Assembly: GCA_015059785.1 (NCBI GenBank)
Contig: SUZS01000025.1
Span: forward strand, 1 to 38,946
Direction: 5' to 3'
Source of the DNA: Rikenellaceae bacterium
GTDB taxonomy: Bacteria; Bacteroidota; Bacteroidia; Bacteroidales; Rikenellaceae
Length of the DNA: 38,946 nucleotides
Below, one piece after another: positions 8,008 to 15,453 of the stretch; within the stretch, counting starts at the first letter, position 1; each line of letters starts with the position of its first letter. The notes under the pieces were generated by a model, which saw only the letters and a list, made by a program, of their open reading frames with translations, ran no database searches and was not told where the DNA came from. Made by a program: the position numbers and the translations under genes.

Positions 8008-9077
8008 GAGTACTCCTTACACTGATTTTTGCCCTTGCGTGGGTGGCGGCAGATGCCTGCTCGTCTGCCGTTGTGGCGCGTAAACTCTCGTCAGAGGGTG
8101 CGGTTATGCTGTGGAAACACCGCGACCAGACAGATATCAACGACTGCCGAATAGTCCACTTTGACGATGGTAAATATGCCTATACGGCTCTTGCAAACTC
8201 ATATGTGAGGGTTGGCGAGACGGCGCTTGCGGGTGTTAATGAGGTGGGTTTTGGGTATATCAGCACCGCGACAAAAAAACTTCGCCGAGAGCCACAAAAT
8301 AGGGTAGAGCGGTACGCGGGAAGATATAGCCTTATGTGCCGCGCACTGCGTGAGTGCCGTACGGTGGATGAGTTTGAAGACCTTCTCAAGCGTCACGGCC
8401 GATATGACTCTTTTCAGAGCAATGTGGGCGTGGGAGATGCCGAGGGTGGGGCTGCCTATTTTGAAATTTGGTCTGACGGATATGCACGCTATGATGTTGA
8501 TACTTACGATGTTAGAACAAACTTCTCTTTTGCGGGCAGAGATGATAGTCGCGGAGCATCTGTGCGTAGATACGACACTGTAAAGGCTCAGATGCAGGGG
8601 AAGAAGAGTTTCTCTCCTGCCGACTTTTTTGGATATTCGCGTAGCTTCTATAGCGTTGAGAAGGGCGATGTGCTGTCGGATGACAAACCATTCCGCGAGG
8701 CAAACTATGTCGTTCCAAGGCCGTCAAGCGTGGCAAGTGTAGTGATTGTTTGCTCTGAAAATCCGCGTATGGATGTGATTGTTGGCAATCCCGTTGCGGG
8801 TATGGCTGTGCCGGTGTGGGTGGCGGCAAAGGGTGCTATACCGAAGTGCGTAGGTGGTAGGGCGATGTACGACTTAGGTCGAATGTACGCCTCAAAGGCA
8901 TACTATAAGCGGGGTAAGGCTACCTATCTTAATAAAGATGTGGCGCGTAAGGTCGTTCGGGTTGTAAATCATATCAAGACGCCGAAGAGTATGCCGCAGG
9001 ATATTGTTAAGTATAATGCTAAAATTGACCATATTTTTGAAAAACATCGCCAAAAGATAGTTGATATCTTGCAGTAA
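8004..9077 (+). CDS. Secreted Ntn-hydrolase (C45/acyl-CoA:6-APA acyltransferase-like family)
   Basis: 357 aa with an N-terminal signal segment (MRVLLTLIFALAWVAADA) directly followed by Cys19. After cleavage Cys19 would become the N-terminal nucleophile expected in Ntn-hydrolases. CSSAVVARKLSSEG and MLWKHRDQTD resemble the start of the C45 peptidase / acyl-CoA:6-aminopenicillanic acid acyltransferase and carcinine-hydrolase-like group (linear amide C-N bonds). GVNEVGFGYIST is the usual next block. Substrate unknown. It overlaps cinA by 4 nt and is followed by apt with its own promoter. An alternative is a bile-salt-hydrolase relative of broader specificity. Confidence 0.75.
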   Translation: MRVLLTLIFALAWVAADACSSAVVARKLSSEGAVMLWKHRDQTDINDCRIVHFDDGKYAYTALANSYVRVGETALAGVNEVGFGYISTATKKLRREPQNRVERYAGRYSLMCRALRECRTVDEFEDLLKRHGRYDSFQSNVGVGDAEGGAAYFEIWSDGYARYDVDTYDVRTNFSFAGRDDSRGASVRRYDTVKAQMQGKKSFSPADFFGYSRSFYSVEKGDVLSDDKPFREANYVVPRPSSVASVVIVCSENPRMDVIVGNPVAGMAVPVWVAAKGAIPKCVGGRAMYDLGRMYASKAYYKRGKATYLNKDVARKVVRVVNHIKTPKSMPQDIVKYNAKIDHIFEKHRQKIVDILQ

Positions 9078-9082
9078 TTTAC

Positions 9083-9090
9083 TATCTTTG
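9083..9090 (+). promoter_or_regulatory. -7 box for apt
   Basis: TATCTTTG in the 22-nt gap after the Ntn-hydrolase. The ATG is 9 nt further on, so the leader would be very short. Confidence 0.55.
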
Positions 9091-9099
9091 TGAGCAATA

Positions 9100-9672
9100 A
9101 TGAACAAAACTATGATTGAGACACTTAAATTTTACAAGGACTTCCCAAAGGAGGGTATCAACTTTATTGACATAATCCCGTTCCTGCAGTCTCGCAAGGC
9201 CTTTGGCGAGGTTATCGCTGCGCTTAATAAGGCTACCACAGCTCCAAATGTGGCAGCTCCAGAGGCCCGCGCATTTCTCTTTGCTGCTCCACTGCTTACC
9301 GAGGCGGGTGCTGTAGAGAACATTATCCCGATGCGTAAGTCGGGCAAACTCCCTTTTAACGAGGGCGACCTTATTGAGGTAAAGATTGAGAAGGAGTACG
9401 GCTTTGACCGCCTCTTCTACCGTCTGAGCGATATCGCTGCGGGCGTGCCTACGGGCGATACTTTTGAGATTACTGTGCTTGACGATGTGCTCGCTACGGG
9501 TGGTACTGCCGAGGGCGTTGCTCGCTCACTTGAGCAGCTTACTATCTATAAGGAGGGTAAGCCATATAAGGTGCGCATCAAGGAGTTTGTCTTCCTTGTC
9601 GGCATTCCAGAGATTGGTGGTCGTGAGCGACTTGAGAAGATTGCGCCAGTGACAGTGCTGATGAACATATAA
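9100..9672 (+). CDS. apt: Adenine phosphoribosyltransferase
   Basis: 190 aa type I phosphoribosyltransferase converting adenine plus PRPP to AMP. The start of the conserved region (IETLKFYKDFPKEGINFIDIIPFL) is Apt-like. The acidic PRPP loop is ITVLDDVLATGGTAEG, and the hood residues around PLLTEAGAVENIIPMRKSGKLP match the family. An internal ATG at 9112 could be the true start, since the first four residues (MNKT) are not conserved. Monocistronic, ending at a terminator shared with the convergent outer-membrane protein gene. Confidence 0.9.
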   Translation: MNKTMIETLKFYKDFPKEGINFIDIIPFLQSRKAFGEVIAALNKATTAPNVAAPEARAFLFAAPLLTEAGAVENIIPMRKSGKLPFNEGDLIEVKIEKEYGFDRLFYRLSDIAAGVPTGDTFEITVLDDVLATGGTAEGVARSLEQLTIYKEGKPYKVRIKEFVFLVGIPEIGGRERLEKIAPVTVLMNI

Positions 9673-9718
9673 TAGAAGCCGTCTAACAAGGCTAATTTGT
9701 CGTTATACAACTTCTTAA

Positions 9719-9750
9719 AAAAGGGTGACTCCACTACGAGCCACCCTTTT
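9719..9750. terminator. Bidirectional terminator between apt and outer-membrane protein gene
   Basis: AAAAGGGTG (9719-9727) pairs with CACCCTTTT (9742-9750), with an A-run before and T-run after, so it can serve both convergent genes. Confidence 0.8.
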
Positions 9751-9753
9751 GCT

Positions 9754-10269
9754 TTAGAAGTAGTATCTAACACCAACGGTAGGGTTTACGCCGAGGTCAA
9801 AGTTAAAGGCGGCGGAGCCCTCTAATGCTACAAAATTTAGTGAGACAAGATTTGCAGTGAGTCCAAAGTGCTTTGTTGGGCGGAACTCCATTGTAAAGAG
9901 CTGTAGACCTACGCCCACGCCAGCAGCAACAGCTCCACCTGCAGCAGCCATTGCAAAACCAGCCTCAATGCCCGGGGTGTAATATACATTGTCGCAGAGG
10001 CGAACATAGTATGAGAAGTTAGGCGTGAGGGTAAAGCTGTGTATGCCACCGCTAATGGCATAGCCTGCGCTGATGCCCAATTTGCACTTGTTGCCCACAA
10101 AGCCTCCAAATTCAGGTTGGATGATAAAACCTGCACCCACTCCGTCACCAGATGCTGATTGGATAGTGATGCCAGTCATTCCGCCGAAATACATATCTCC
10201 CTTCTGCTGTGCTGAAACTGCACTGCAACCCAAAACGATGGCTACAGCGGCAATAAAAAATCTCTTCAT
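9754..10269 (-). CDS. Small outer-membrane beta-barrel protein
   Basis: 171 aa. Signal peptide MKRFFIAAVAIVLGCSAVSAQ, then alternating short hydrophobic strands rich in Gly and aromatics (FGGFVGNKCKLGISAGYAI, FSYYVRLCDNVYYTPGIEAGF) and a C-terminal VGVRYYF ending in Phe, the usual signature for Bam-dependent outer-membrane insertion. About eight strands fit the length. Function unknown, as for most small Bacteroidetes porin-family or OmpW/OmpX-like barrels. Monocistronic with its own -7 box. Confidence 0.75.
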   Translation of the reverse strand: MKRFFIAAVAIVLGCSAVSAQQKGDMYFGGMTGITIQSASGDGVGAGFIIQPEFGGFVGNKCKLGISAGYAISGGIHSFTLTPNFSYYVRLCDNVYYTPGIEAGFAMAAAGGAVAAGVGVGLQLFTMEFRPTKHFGLTANLVSLNFVALEGSAAFNFDLGVNPTVGVRYYF

Positions 10270-10305
10270 AATGTATGATTTTTGGGGTTAATAAATTGTT
10301 CGGCA

Positions 10306-10313
10306 CAAATATA
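10306..10313 (-). promoter_or_regulatory. -7 box for outer-membrane protein gene
   Basis: Minus-strand TATATTTG, 36 nt upstream of the ATG. A run of C bases lies just beyond it (about 10324-10332). Confidence 0.5.
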
Positions 10314-10373
10314 TACAAAAATTACCCCCCTCCAAATTTTATGCCAACAAAATGCAGAAATTTGAGATAAATC

Positions 10374-11927
10374 CTACTTGCAGTCACGGGCAATGGCCTC
10401 GGCAATGCGCTCGCCATCAAGGGCTGCCGAGATAATTCCGCCAGCATATCCTGCACCCTCGCCAGCAGGGTAGAGCGCAACTACCTCAGGGTGGCAGAGC
10501 GTATCGCAGTCGCGTGGTATGCGCACGGGTGTTGATGTGCGCGACTCTACGCCTACGACTACCGCCTCGTTTGTTAGATACCCGCGCATGCGGCGGTCAA
10601 AGATGCGTATCGCCTCGCGCAGACGAGCAGCTATAAACTCAGGCATCCACCGATCAAGGCGCGAAGGAACTATGCCCGGAACATAAGAACACGGCGGAAG
10701 GGTAGCTGAATTCCTACCTGCTACAAAGTCCGCAACTCGCTGTGCTGGAGCCGTTTGACGACCATTGGCCTCATTGCGTGCCATAACCTCAAACTGTCGC
10801 TGAAACTCAAGTCCTGCAAGCTCTCCGTACTGCTCTGTAAGGTGTGCAAAGTCCTCTGCGCGAATCTCGGTCACAAAGCCAGAGTTGGCAAATGGCGAGC
10901 CTCGGTGCGAAGGCGACATGCCGTTCACTACACTCTGACTCTCGTCTGTCATCGCAGGGACTATAAAACCTCCCGGACACATGCAGAACGAGTAGACACC
11001 ACGCCCGCCCACCTGCTGCACGAGCGAGTATGCCGCCGCAGGTAGATACTCCATCTGGTCGGAGTTGTGATACTGGATTTTGTTTATCAGTTGCTGCGGA
11101 TGCTCTATGCGTACACCCATCGCAAATGGCTTGGCCTCAAGGCGTATGCCACTGCGGTCAAGCATCGTGTATATGTCGTGCGCCGAGTGACCTGTCGCTA
11201 CTACTACGGCACACCCTTCAACCTCCTTGTCGCCTATTTTAATTCCCACGGCTTGGCCGTTTTTAATTATTATGCCATCCACGCGCGAGTTGAAGTGAAT
11301 CTCTCCTCCGCACTCTACTATCTGACGGCGTATGTCGGCAATAATTCGGGGTAGACGGTCGGAGCCGATGTGAGGGTGAGCCTCGTAGAGTATCTCCTCC
11401 GTAGCACCGTGATATACAAGGCGTTGCAAGGCTCTGTTGTAGTCACCGCGCTTCTTTGAACGGGTAAAGAGTTTACCGTCTGAGAATGTTCCTGCACCAC
11501 CCTCGCCAAAGGCGTAATTTGAGTCGGGATTTATCACTCCGCCCCTCTGAATCTGGGCAATATCCTTGCCTCTTTCGCCCACATCCTTTCCGCGTTCGAA
11601 TATAATCGGCTTTTTGCCTAACTCAATCAACCGCAGTGCTGTGAAGAGTCCTGCAGGACCTGCTCCAATGATAATTACGGGGTCGGCGGTGCTGATATTT
11701 GGATAGTCAAAATGTATTGGCTTAGGCATCGGCTCAAAGTCAAGAAAGGCCTCAAGTGTAAGGTTTACCTTCAGCCCACCGCGACGCGCATCTACCGAGC
11801 GCTTTACTATGCGCAACAGTGCAATATCGCTCTGCTTCACACCCATCTGCTTTGCCACCGCGCTGGTGTAAAATTTACTATCCGCCGCCTGCTTGGGCGT
11901 AAGAGAAAGAGTTATCGTCTGCGCCAT
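10374..11927 (-). CDS. NAD(P)/FAD-dependent oxidoreductase of uncharacterised COG2509-like family
   Basis: 517 aa. An N-terminal region of about 90 residues (KQSDIALLRIVKRSVDARRG) resembles the alpha/beta domain typical of this family. The FAD-binding dinucleotide fold follows: VIIIGAGPAGLFTALRLIELG, with the acidic strand end IIFERG. Further motifs are GGVINPDSNYAFGEGGAGTFSDGKL, a VVVATGHSA segment and a C-terminal PAGEGAGYAGGIISAALDG that closes the FAD site. The physiological reaction is not known for this group. Monocistronic; no partner gene is adjacent. Confidence 0.85.
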   Translation of the reverse strand: MAQTITLSLTPKQAADSKFYTSAVAKQMGVKQSDIALLRIVKRSVDARRGGLKVNLTLEAFLDFEPMPKPIHFDYPNISTADPVIIIGAGPAGLFTALRLIELGKKPIIFERGKDVGERGKDIAQIQRGGVINPDSNYAFGEGGAGTFSDGKLFTRSKKRGDYNRALQRLVYHGATEEILYEAHPHIGSDRLPRIIADIRRQIVECGGEIHFNSRVDGIIIKNGQAVGIKIGDKEVEGCAVVVATGHSAHDIYTMLDRSGIRLEAKPFAMGVRIEHPQQLINKIQYHNSDQMEYLPAAAYSLVQQVGGRGVYSFCMCPGGFIVPAMTDESQSVVNGMSPSHRGSPFANSGFVTEIRAEDFAHLTEQYGELAGLEFQRQFEVMARNEANGRQTAPAQRVADFVAGRNSATLPPCSYVPGIVPSRLDRWMPEFIAARLREAIRIFDRRMRGYLTNEAVVVGVESRTSTPVRIPRDCDTLCHPEVVALYPAGEGAGYAGGIISAALDGERIAEAIARDCK

Positions 11928-11944
11928 ACCTCGCCAATTTTTGA

Positions 11945-11952
11945 CAAAGATA
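11945..11952 (-). promoter_or_regulatory. -7 box for FAD oxidoreductase
   Basis: Minus-strand TATCTTTG, 17 nt from the ATG. Confidence 0.55.
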
Positions 11953-12030
11953 CAAAATTCTGTTAAATGTAACCTCCCTTGCGTAAAATTACTGATAAAT
12001 AGTTGTCTGATATATCCTTGACGCTTGGGG

Positions 12031-12061
12031 TTGTTTGTTTGTCAAAAAGTTCCTAAATTTG
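12031..12061 (+). promoter_or_regulatory. Promoter of the acidic orphan gene
   Basis: TTG (12031-12033), 20-nt spacer, TAAATTTG (12054-12061), with the ATG 23 nt downstream. Confidence 0.6.
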
Positions 12062-12084
12062 TGACAAACTAAACAGTTATTATT

Positions 12085-12570
12085 ATGAAGCAGTTATTCG
12101 TAGTTGTGTCGCACAATGTTGATGCAGATTTTACAACCCATTCATTAGTAGGTGCTTATAGTACACTCAAGACCGCTGTCGCTCAAATGCGTGAAATTAT
12201 CTACAATGAGTTTGAAGATATCAAAGAGTGGTGGGAGGATGACGACGAACAGTCTGTTGAGGAGCAGTATACAGAGTGGATAGAGGAGAACTATGTAGAT
12301 GAAGAACACTTGCAGTGGTCGTACACTGATGATGATCCAGTGGAGCATCTGTTCAAGATTCAATCTGTTGAGGTGGAAAATTGTTGCGGAGAAATTTACG
12401 CGCTACTTTGTACCCGTGTAGATGGAGCGGATAATCAAACGGATGTGCTGGGAGTTTACACTTCTCAAGATACTGCAGATAAGGCGTTGGAGGCCCTTGA
12501 GACAAATAACGCCGAAGATGACACCTATTTAGAGGTTACCGCTTCCGTTGAGAAAATCACGATTGAGTAG
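12085..12570 (+). CDS. Acidic hypothetical protein
   Basis: 161 aa, not recognised. It is strongly acidic with a Glu/Asp/Trp cluster (residues about 45-85: EWWEDDDEQSVEEQYTEWIE and DEEHLQWSYTDDD), no signal peptide and no membrane segment, so probably cytosolic. Two similar strand-helix units may be present: VVVSHNVDADFTTHSLVGAYSTLKTAVAQM at the start and LLCTRVDGADNQTDVLGVYTSQDTADKALEAL near the end share a V-x-A-D...VGAY/VGVYTS...A pattern, suggesting an internal duplication. It has its own promoter and sits upstream of a tandem repeat array; no functional link is visible. Confidence 0.7.
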   Translation: MKQLFVVVSHNVDADFTTHSLVGAYSTLKTAVAQMREIIYNEFEDIKEWWEDDDEQSVEEQYTEWIEENYVDEEHLQWSYTDDDPVEHLFKIQSVEVENCCGEIYALLCTRVDGADNQTDVLGVYTSQDTADKALEALETNNAEDDTYLEVTASVEKITIE

Positions 12571-12604
12571 ACAGACAATTTTGCGAATACACCTTACTAT
12601 CCAA

Positions 12605-13036
12605 ATTGCACCGTACTCGAACGGCGTCAGCAGCCGAGCGTAGACCGAGCAGAAGCAGTCAATCGCAGATTGTTGGCAGTGGCTGATATTGTCTGAAAAC
12701 TTGTTTTCAAGGACAATATCGGGCAGTTGTTGTAGCGGATACATCTCCACCTCACTTACTAAATTGCACCGTACTCGAACGGCGTCAGCAGCCGAGAGCA
12801 GACCGAGCAGAAGCAGTCAATCGCAGATTGTTGGCAGTGGCTGATATTGTCTGAAAACTTGTTTTCAAGGACAATATCGGGCAGTTGTTGTAGCGGATAC
12901 ATCTCCACCTCACTTACTAAATTGCACCGTACTCGAACGGCGTCAGCAGCCGAGAGCAGACCGAGCAGAAGCAGTCAATCGCAGATTGTTGGCAATGGCT
13001 GATATTGTCTGAAAATTTGTTTTCAAGGACAATGTC
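12605..13036. repeat. 158-bp tandem repeat, about 2.7 copies, each with a strong hairpin
   Basis: Units begin at 12605, 12763 and 12921 (ATTGCACCGTACTCGAACGG in each) with an exact 158-bp period and only a few substitutions. The third copy diverges after about 13036. Each unit contains a hairpin: GATATTGTC+TGAAAAC pairing with GTTTTCA+AG+GACAATATC (12685-12720, 12843-12878, 13001-13036). In copy 3, changes in the stem largely keep pairing (G-T wobble). No open frame spans the units convincingly, and no T-tract follows. The nature is unknown: non-coding RNA array, protein-binding array or decayed mobile DNA. Confidence 0.85.
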
Positions 13037-13124
13037 AGACAGTGACAAGAGTTGCGGAGCAACACTGCTTCACGAAGATAAGTCTACCGAGGCGCCACAA
13101 GCTGTCGAGTCCCTTTAGACGCAC

Positions 13125-13162
13125 AAAAAAACGCGACACCTTCGTAGAAGACTGTCGCGTTT
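13125..13162 (-). terminator. Minus-strand terminator downstream of tRNA-Leu region
   Basis: AAACGCGACA (13129-13138) pairs with TGTCGCGTTT (13153-13162), with a nested CTTC/GAAG stem. On the minus strand it ends in a seven-T run. It implies a minus-strand transcript ending here, although no gene lies between it and the tRNA terminator. Confidence 0.65.
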
Positions 13163-13242
13163 GTGTCTCAGCTCTCCTGGTTTTTGAACTTCAATAGTGG
13201 GACTTGAACGGTTGCCGCAGGTTTGAGCAGTGCAAGCAGGGG

Positions 13243-13355
13243 AAATGTGCAGAAAACCAAAGGTTTGGAAGATTGGTTGAGAAAAGTCGCCAAACTTGTT
13301 TGAGCGAACATTTCTCAAACGATATTCCAAAGTTGCATAGCAACTCTGCACATTT
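13243..13355. repeat. Long imperfect inverted repeat between tandem array and tRNA-Leu
   Basis: Outer arms AAATGTGCAGA (13243-13253) and TCTGCACATTT (13345-13355) are exact. Inner arms 13264-13284 and 13311-13331 agree at about 18 of 21 positions. A small GTTGC/GCAAC hairpin (13332-13344) sits inside. The 113-nt unit lies between two minus-strand terminators and could be a structured minus-strand RNA. Confidence 0.55.
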
Positions 13356-13406
13356 GCCAAGCGCAGATAACACTGCCACACCGCCACCAACTGACCGAGT
13401 TCCTTT

Positions 13407-13442
13407 ATCAAACGAAACAAGCGACCTGAATGGGTCGCTTGT
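13407..13442 (-). terminator. Terminator of tRNA-Leu
   Basis: ACAAGCGACC (13417-13426) pairs with GGTCGCTTGT (13433-13442). On the minus strand it is followed by TTTCGTTTGAT. It begins 4 nt past the tRNA 3' end. Confidence 0.75.
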
Positions 13443-13446
13443 GAAG

Positions 13447-13528
13447 TGCGGATAAAGGGACTCGAACCCCCACGCCTCTCGGCATCAGATCCTAAGTCTG
13501 ACGTGGCTACCAATTACACCATATCCGC
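13447..13528 (-). tRNA. tRNA-Leu (anticodon UAG)
   Basis: Read on the minus strand. The acceptor GCGGATA pairs with TATCCGC (7 bp), with A as discriminator base. The anticodon stem TCAGA/TCTGA encloses loop CTTAGGA with anticodon TAG (reads CUA leucine codons). A long variable arm (GATGCCGAGAGGCGTG region) marks a class II tRNA. The T-loop is GGGGGTTCGAGTCCC. No CCA is encoded. It has its own promoter and terminator. Confidence 0.93.
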
Positions 13529-13540
13529 AGGATTCTGGTG

Positions 13541-13571
13541 CAAAGGTAGGGATTATTTTGTAATTTCCAAA
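13541..13571 (-). promoter_or_regulatory. Promoter of tRNA-Leu
   Basis: Minus-strand TTTG (13571-13568), 19-nt spacer, TACCTTTG (13548-13541), 12 nt before the tRNA 5' end. It overlaps the plus-strand promoter of the next gene. Confidence 0.75.
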
Positions 13572-13587
13572 ATTTTTTCTAATTTTG
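13557..13587 (+). promoter_or_regulatory. Promoter of outer-membrane protein gene
   Basis: TTTG (13557-13560), 19-nt spacer, TAATTTTG (13580-13587). The divergent promoter of tRNA-Leu shares the same bases, so the two may compete for polymerase. Confidence 0.65.
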
Positions 13588-13614
13588 TGTTGAAACCTTT
13601 AATTTTAGTCAGTT

Positions 13615-14202
13615 ATGAAGCGTAAAATTTTTATAGTATTGTTGTTGGCTCTCTGTTGTGCTGTGCAGCAGGTGGCTGCAAGGGGCAGTGCTGCGCCGGT
13701 AAGAGCTTTAGAGCTTGAGATTGGTGCGGCGATGATTACTCCGACAGCTAAGGAGATAGATTTTGACAAGAACAAGGTCGGATATAACATTGATGTTGAG
13801 TTGAGGTATAACCTTCAGAGTCAGCCTTTTGATATCGGTTTGCGTCTTGATGGAAACACATTTAATCGTGAGCTGAAGGTCAATAAAGATCTATTTAAGT
13901 TCCGCTCTTTGAGTGCTATGGTTGTGGCAGACTGGAACATAAACCGCAAGGGTATCTTCTCGCCATTCTTGGGCATAGGTGTTGGTGGTGGACTGACAAG
14001 TAATGAGGCTATGAAGATTAAAGATGTTACTAATCAGCCACTTAAGGAGACTGTCAACTCTGCAGCTTTTACTGTTATGCCGCGTGTTGGTGTCGAGCTT
14101 TTTCATCGTGCCAGAGTTACCTTCTACTACAAATATCTTAAGGAGACCAACTCTCACTTTGGCTTGAGTGTGGGCTATGTTATCGGAGGCGGTCGCAAGT
14201 AG
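13615..14202 (+). CDS. Outer-membrane beta-barrel protein
   Basis: 195 aa with a signal peptide (MKRKIFIVLLLALCCAVQQVAARG), then amphipathic strands with a repeating aromatic/Gly pattern (VGYNIDVELRYNL, FDIGLRLDGNTF, MVVADWNIN, SPFLGIGVGGGL, MPRVGVELF, VTFYYKYL, FGLSVGYVIGG). This fits an eight-stranded outer-membrane barrel of the porin/OmpA-barrel type. There is no C-terminal Phe: it ends GGGRK. Specific role unknown. Monocistronic between a divergent tRNA promoter and a strong terminator. Confidence 0.75.
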   Translation: MKRKIFIVLLLALCCAVQQVAARGSAAPVRALELEIGAAMITPTAKEIDFDKNKVGYNIDVELRYNLQSQPFDIGLRLDGNTFNRELKVNKDLFKFRSLSAMVVADWNINRKGIFSPFLGIGVGGGLTSNEAMKIKDVTNQPLKETVNSAAFTVMPRVGVELFHRARVTFYYKYLKETNSHFGLSVGYVIGGGRK

Positions 14203-14235
14203 AGATTAGGTGCTGAATGGGGTAGGTAATACCAT

Positions 14236-14271
14236 AAATTTGCAGGGTCAGAGGCTCTGCAAATTTTTTTT
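14236..14271 (+). terminator. Terminator after outer-membrane protein gene
   Basis: AAATTTGCAG (14236-14245) pairs perfectly with CTGCAAATTT (14257-14266), followed by T-run. It insulates the division cluster from the gene before it. Confidence 0.85.
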
Positions 14272-14305
14272 GTGCGCTTTTTAATATTGTATGGTTAATT
14301 TTTAC

Positions 14306-14313
14306 TATCTTTG
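14306..14313 (+). promoter_or_regulatory. -7 box for murG-ftsZ cluster
   Basis: TATCTTTG, 29 nt upstream of the murG start. A TTG lies 16 nt before it, shorter than the usual spacing. Confidence 0.55.
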
Positions 14314-14342
14314 TCACTAATATAGGATAGTAATCAATTTTT

Positions 14343-15452
14343 ATGAAACGAATAATACTTTCTGGCGGTGGTACGGGTGGTCATATCTATCCGGCAATTG
14401 CTGTGGCTGAGGCACTTACGCGAATATTGGGAGCTGAGAATGTGGAGATTCTCTTTGTGGGTGCTGAGGGTAAAATGGAGATGACGGCAGTGCCTAAGGC
14501 GGGCTATCGTATTAACGGTGTGCCTATTGCGGGTTTGCAGCGTAGTTTGTCGCTTAAGAACCTATTGCTGCCCTTTAAGGTTATCAAGAGCATTCGTGAG
14601 GCAAAGAAGATATTGAAGGGTTTTCAGCCCGATGTTGTTGTTGGCTTTGGTGGTTATGCCTCTGCCCCAGTGCTGTGGGCGGCCCAGAGGATGGGTATTC
14701 CGACAGTAATTCAGGAACAGAACTCATACGCGGGTCTTGTGAACAAGATTGTTGGAGGTAAGGCTAAGAGTATCTGCGTGGCATACGACGGCATGGAGAG
14801 ATTTTTCCCTGCCGAGCGTATCGTGAAGACTGGCAATCCGCTACGCTCAGCGTTTTTGGCGGGTCAGACAGATAAGCGCGAGGCTCTTGAGTACTATGGC
14901 TTTAACGACTCTCTGCCTGTGATACTTGTTGTGGGAGGCTCGTTGGGTACTCGCACGCTCAACAATATGATGCGCTCGTGGGTTATGACTCTTGGTGGCA
15001 AGGCTCCAGTGCAGGTTATCTGGCAGACGGGCCGCTACTATGAGCAGGAGATGAAGCAGTTCTTGCAGCACTATCCTACACAGAACATCTGGCAGGGCGC
15101 CTTTATTGACCGTATGGACTACGCCTATGCTGCAGCAGATGTAGTTATCTCGCGCAGTGGTGCATGTACCGTCTCGGAGTTGTGTCTTGCAGGCAAGCCG
15201 ACGCTCTTTGTCCCCTCTCCAAATGTGGCGGAGGATCATCAGACAAAGAATGCTCAGGCACTTGTGGATAAGAAGGCGGCGCGTATGGTTGCTGACTCGG
15301 AGGCTGTGGACTGCGCTATATCTACCGCTCTGCGTATGATTGCAGATAGTGGCGAGATGACGATGCTCTCTAAGAATATCTCCAAATTAGCCATTGCTGA
15401 CTCGGCTGACCGTGTGGCGGCAGAGGTAATTAAACATTGCAAACAGAGTTAG
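14343..15452 (+). CDS. murG: MurG: lipid II synthase (UDP-GlcNAc transferase)
   Basis: Adds GlcNAc from UDP-GlcNAc to lipid I on the inner face of the cytoplasmic membrane, giving lipid II. 369 aa, normal length. The GT-B glycosyltransferase motifs are clear: SGGGTGGHIYPA (residues 6-17), GFGGYASAPV, IQEQNSYAG, VVGGSLGTRTLN and ISRSGACTVSEL with VPSPNVAEDHQTKNA. First gene of the cluster; a terminator and unrelated gene lie directly upstream, so murD and ftsW, which usually precede it, are elsewhere. 1 nt separates it from murC. Confidence 0.96.
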   Translation: MKRIILSGGGTGGHIYPAIAVAEALTRILGAENVEILFVGAEGKMEMTAVPKAGYRINGVPIAGLQRSLSLKNLLLPFKVIKSIREAKKILKGFQPDVVVGFGGYASAPVLWAAQRMGIPTVIQEQNSYAGLVNKIVGGKAKSICVAYDGMERFFPAERIVKTGNPLRSAFLAGQTDKREALEYYGFNDSLPVILVVGGSLGTRTLNNMMRSWVMTLGGKAPVQVIWQTGRYYEQEMKQFLQHYPTQNIWQGAFIDRMDYAYAAADVVISRSGACTVSELCLAGKPTLFVPSPNVAEDHQTKNAQALVDKKAARMVADSEAVDCAISTALRMIADSGEMTMLSKNISKLAIADSADRVAAEVIKHCKQS

Positions 15453-15453
15453 T

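Noticed and set aside
12605..13036. CRISPR array
   Set aside because: Units are 158 bp and repeat throughout with no unique spacers; no cas genes nearby.
13180..13215. tRNA-like fragment (GTTCAAGTCCC on the minus strand)
   Set aside because: The T-arm bases do not pair (AACCG against CCCAC), and no acceptor or anticodon stem can be built.
13115..13513. 132-codon minus-strand open frame
   Set aside because: It overlaps the tRNA-Leu, its terminator and the long inverted repeat; composition not protein-like.
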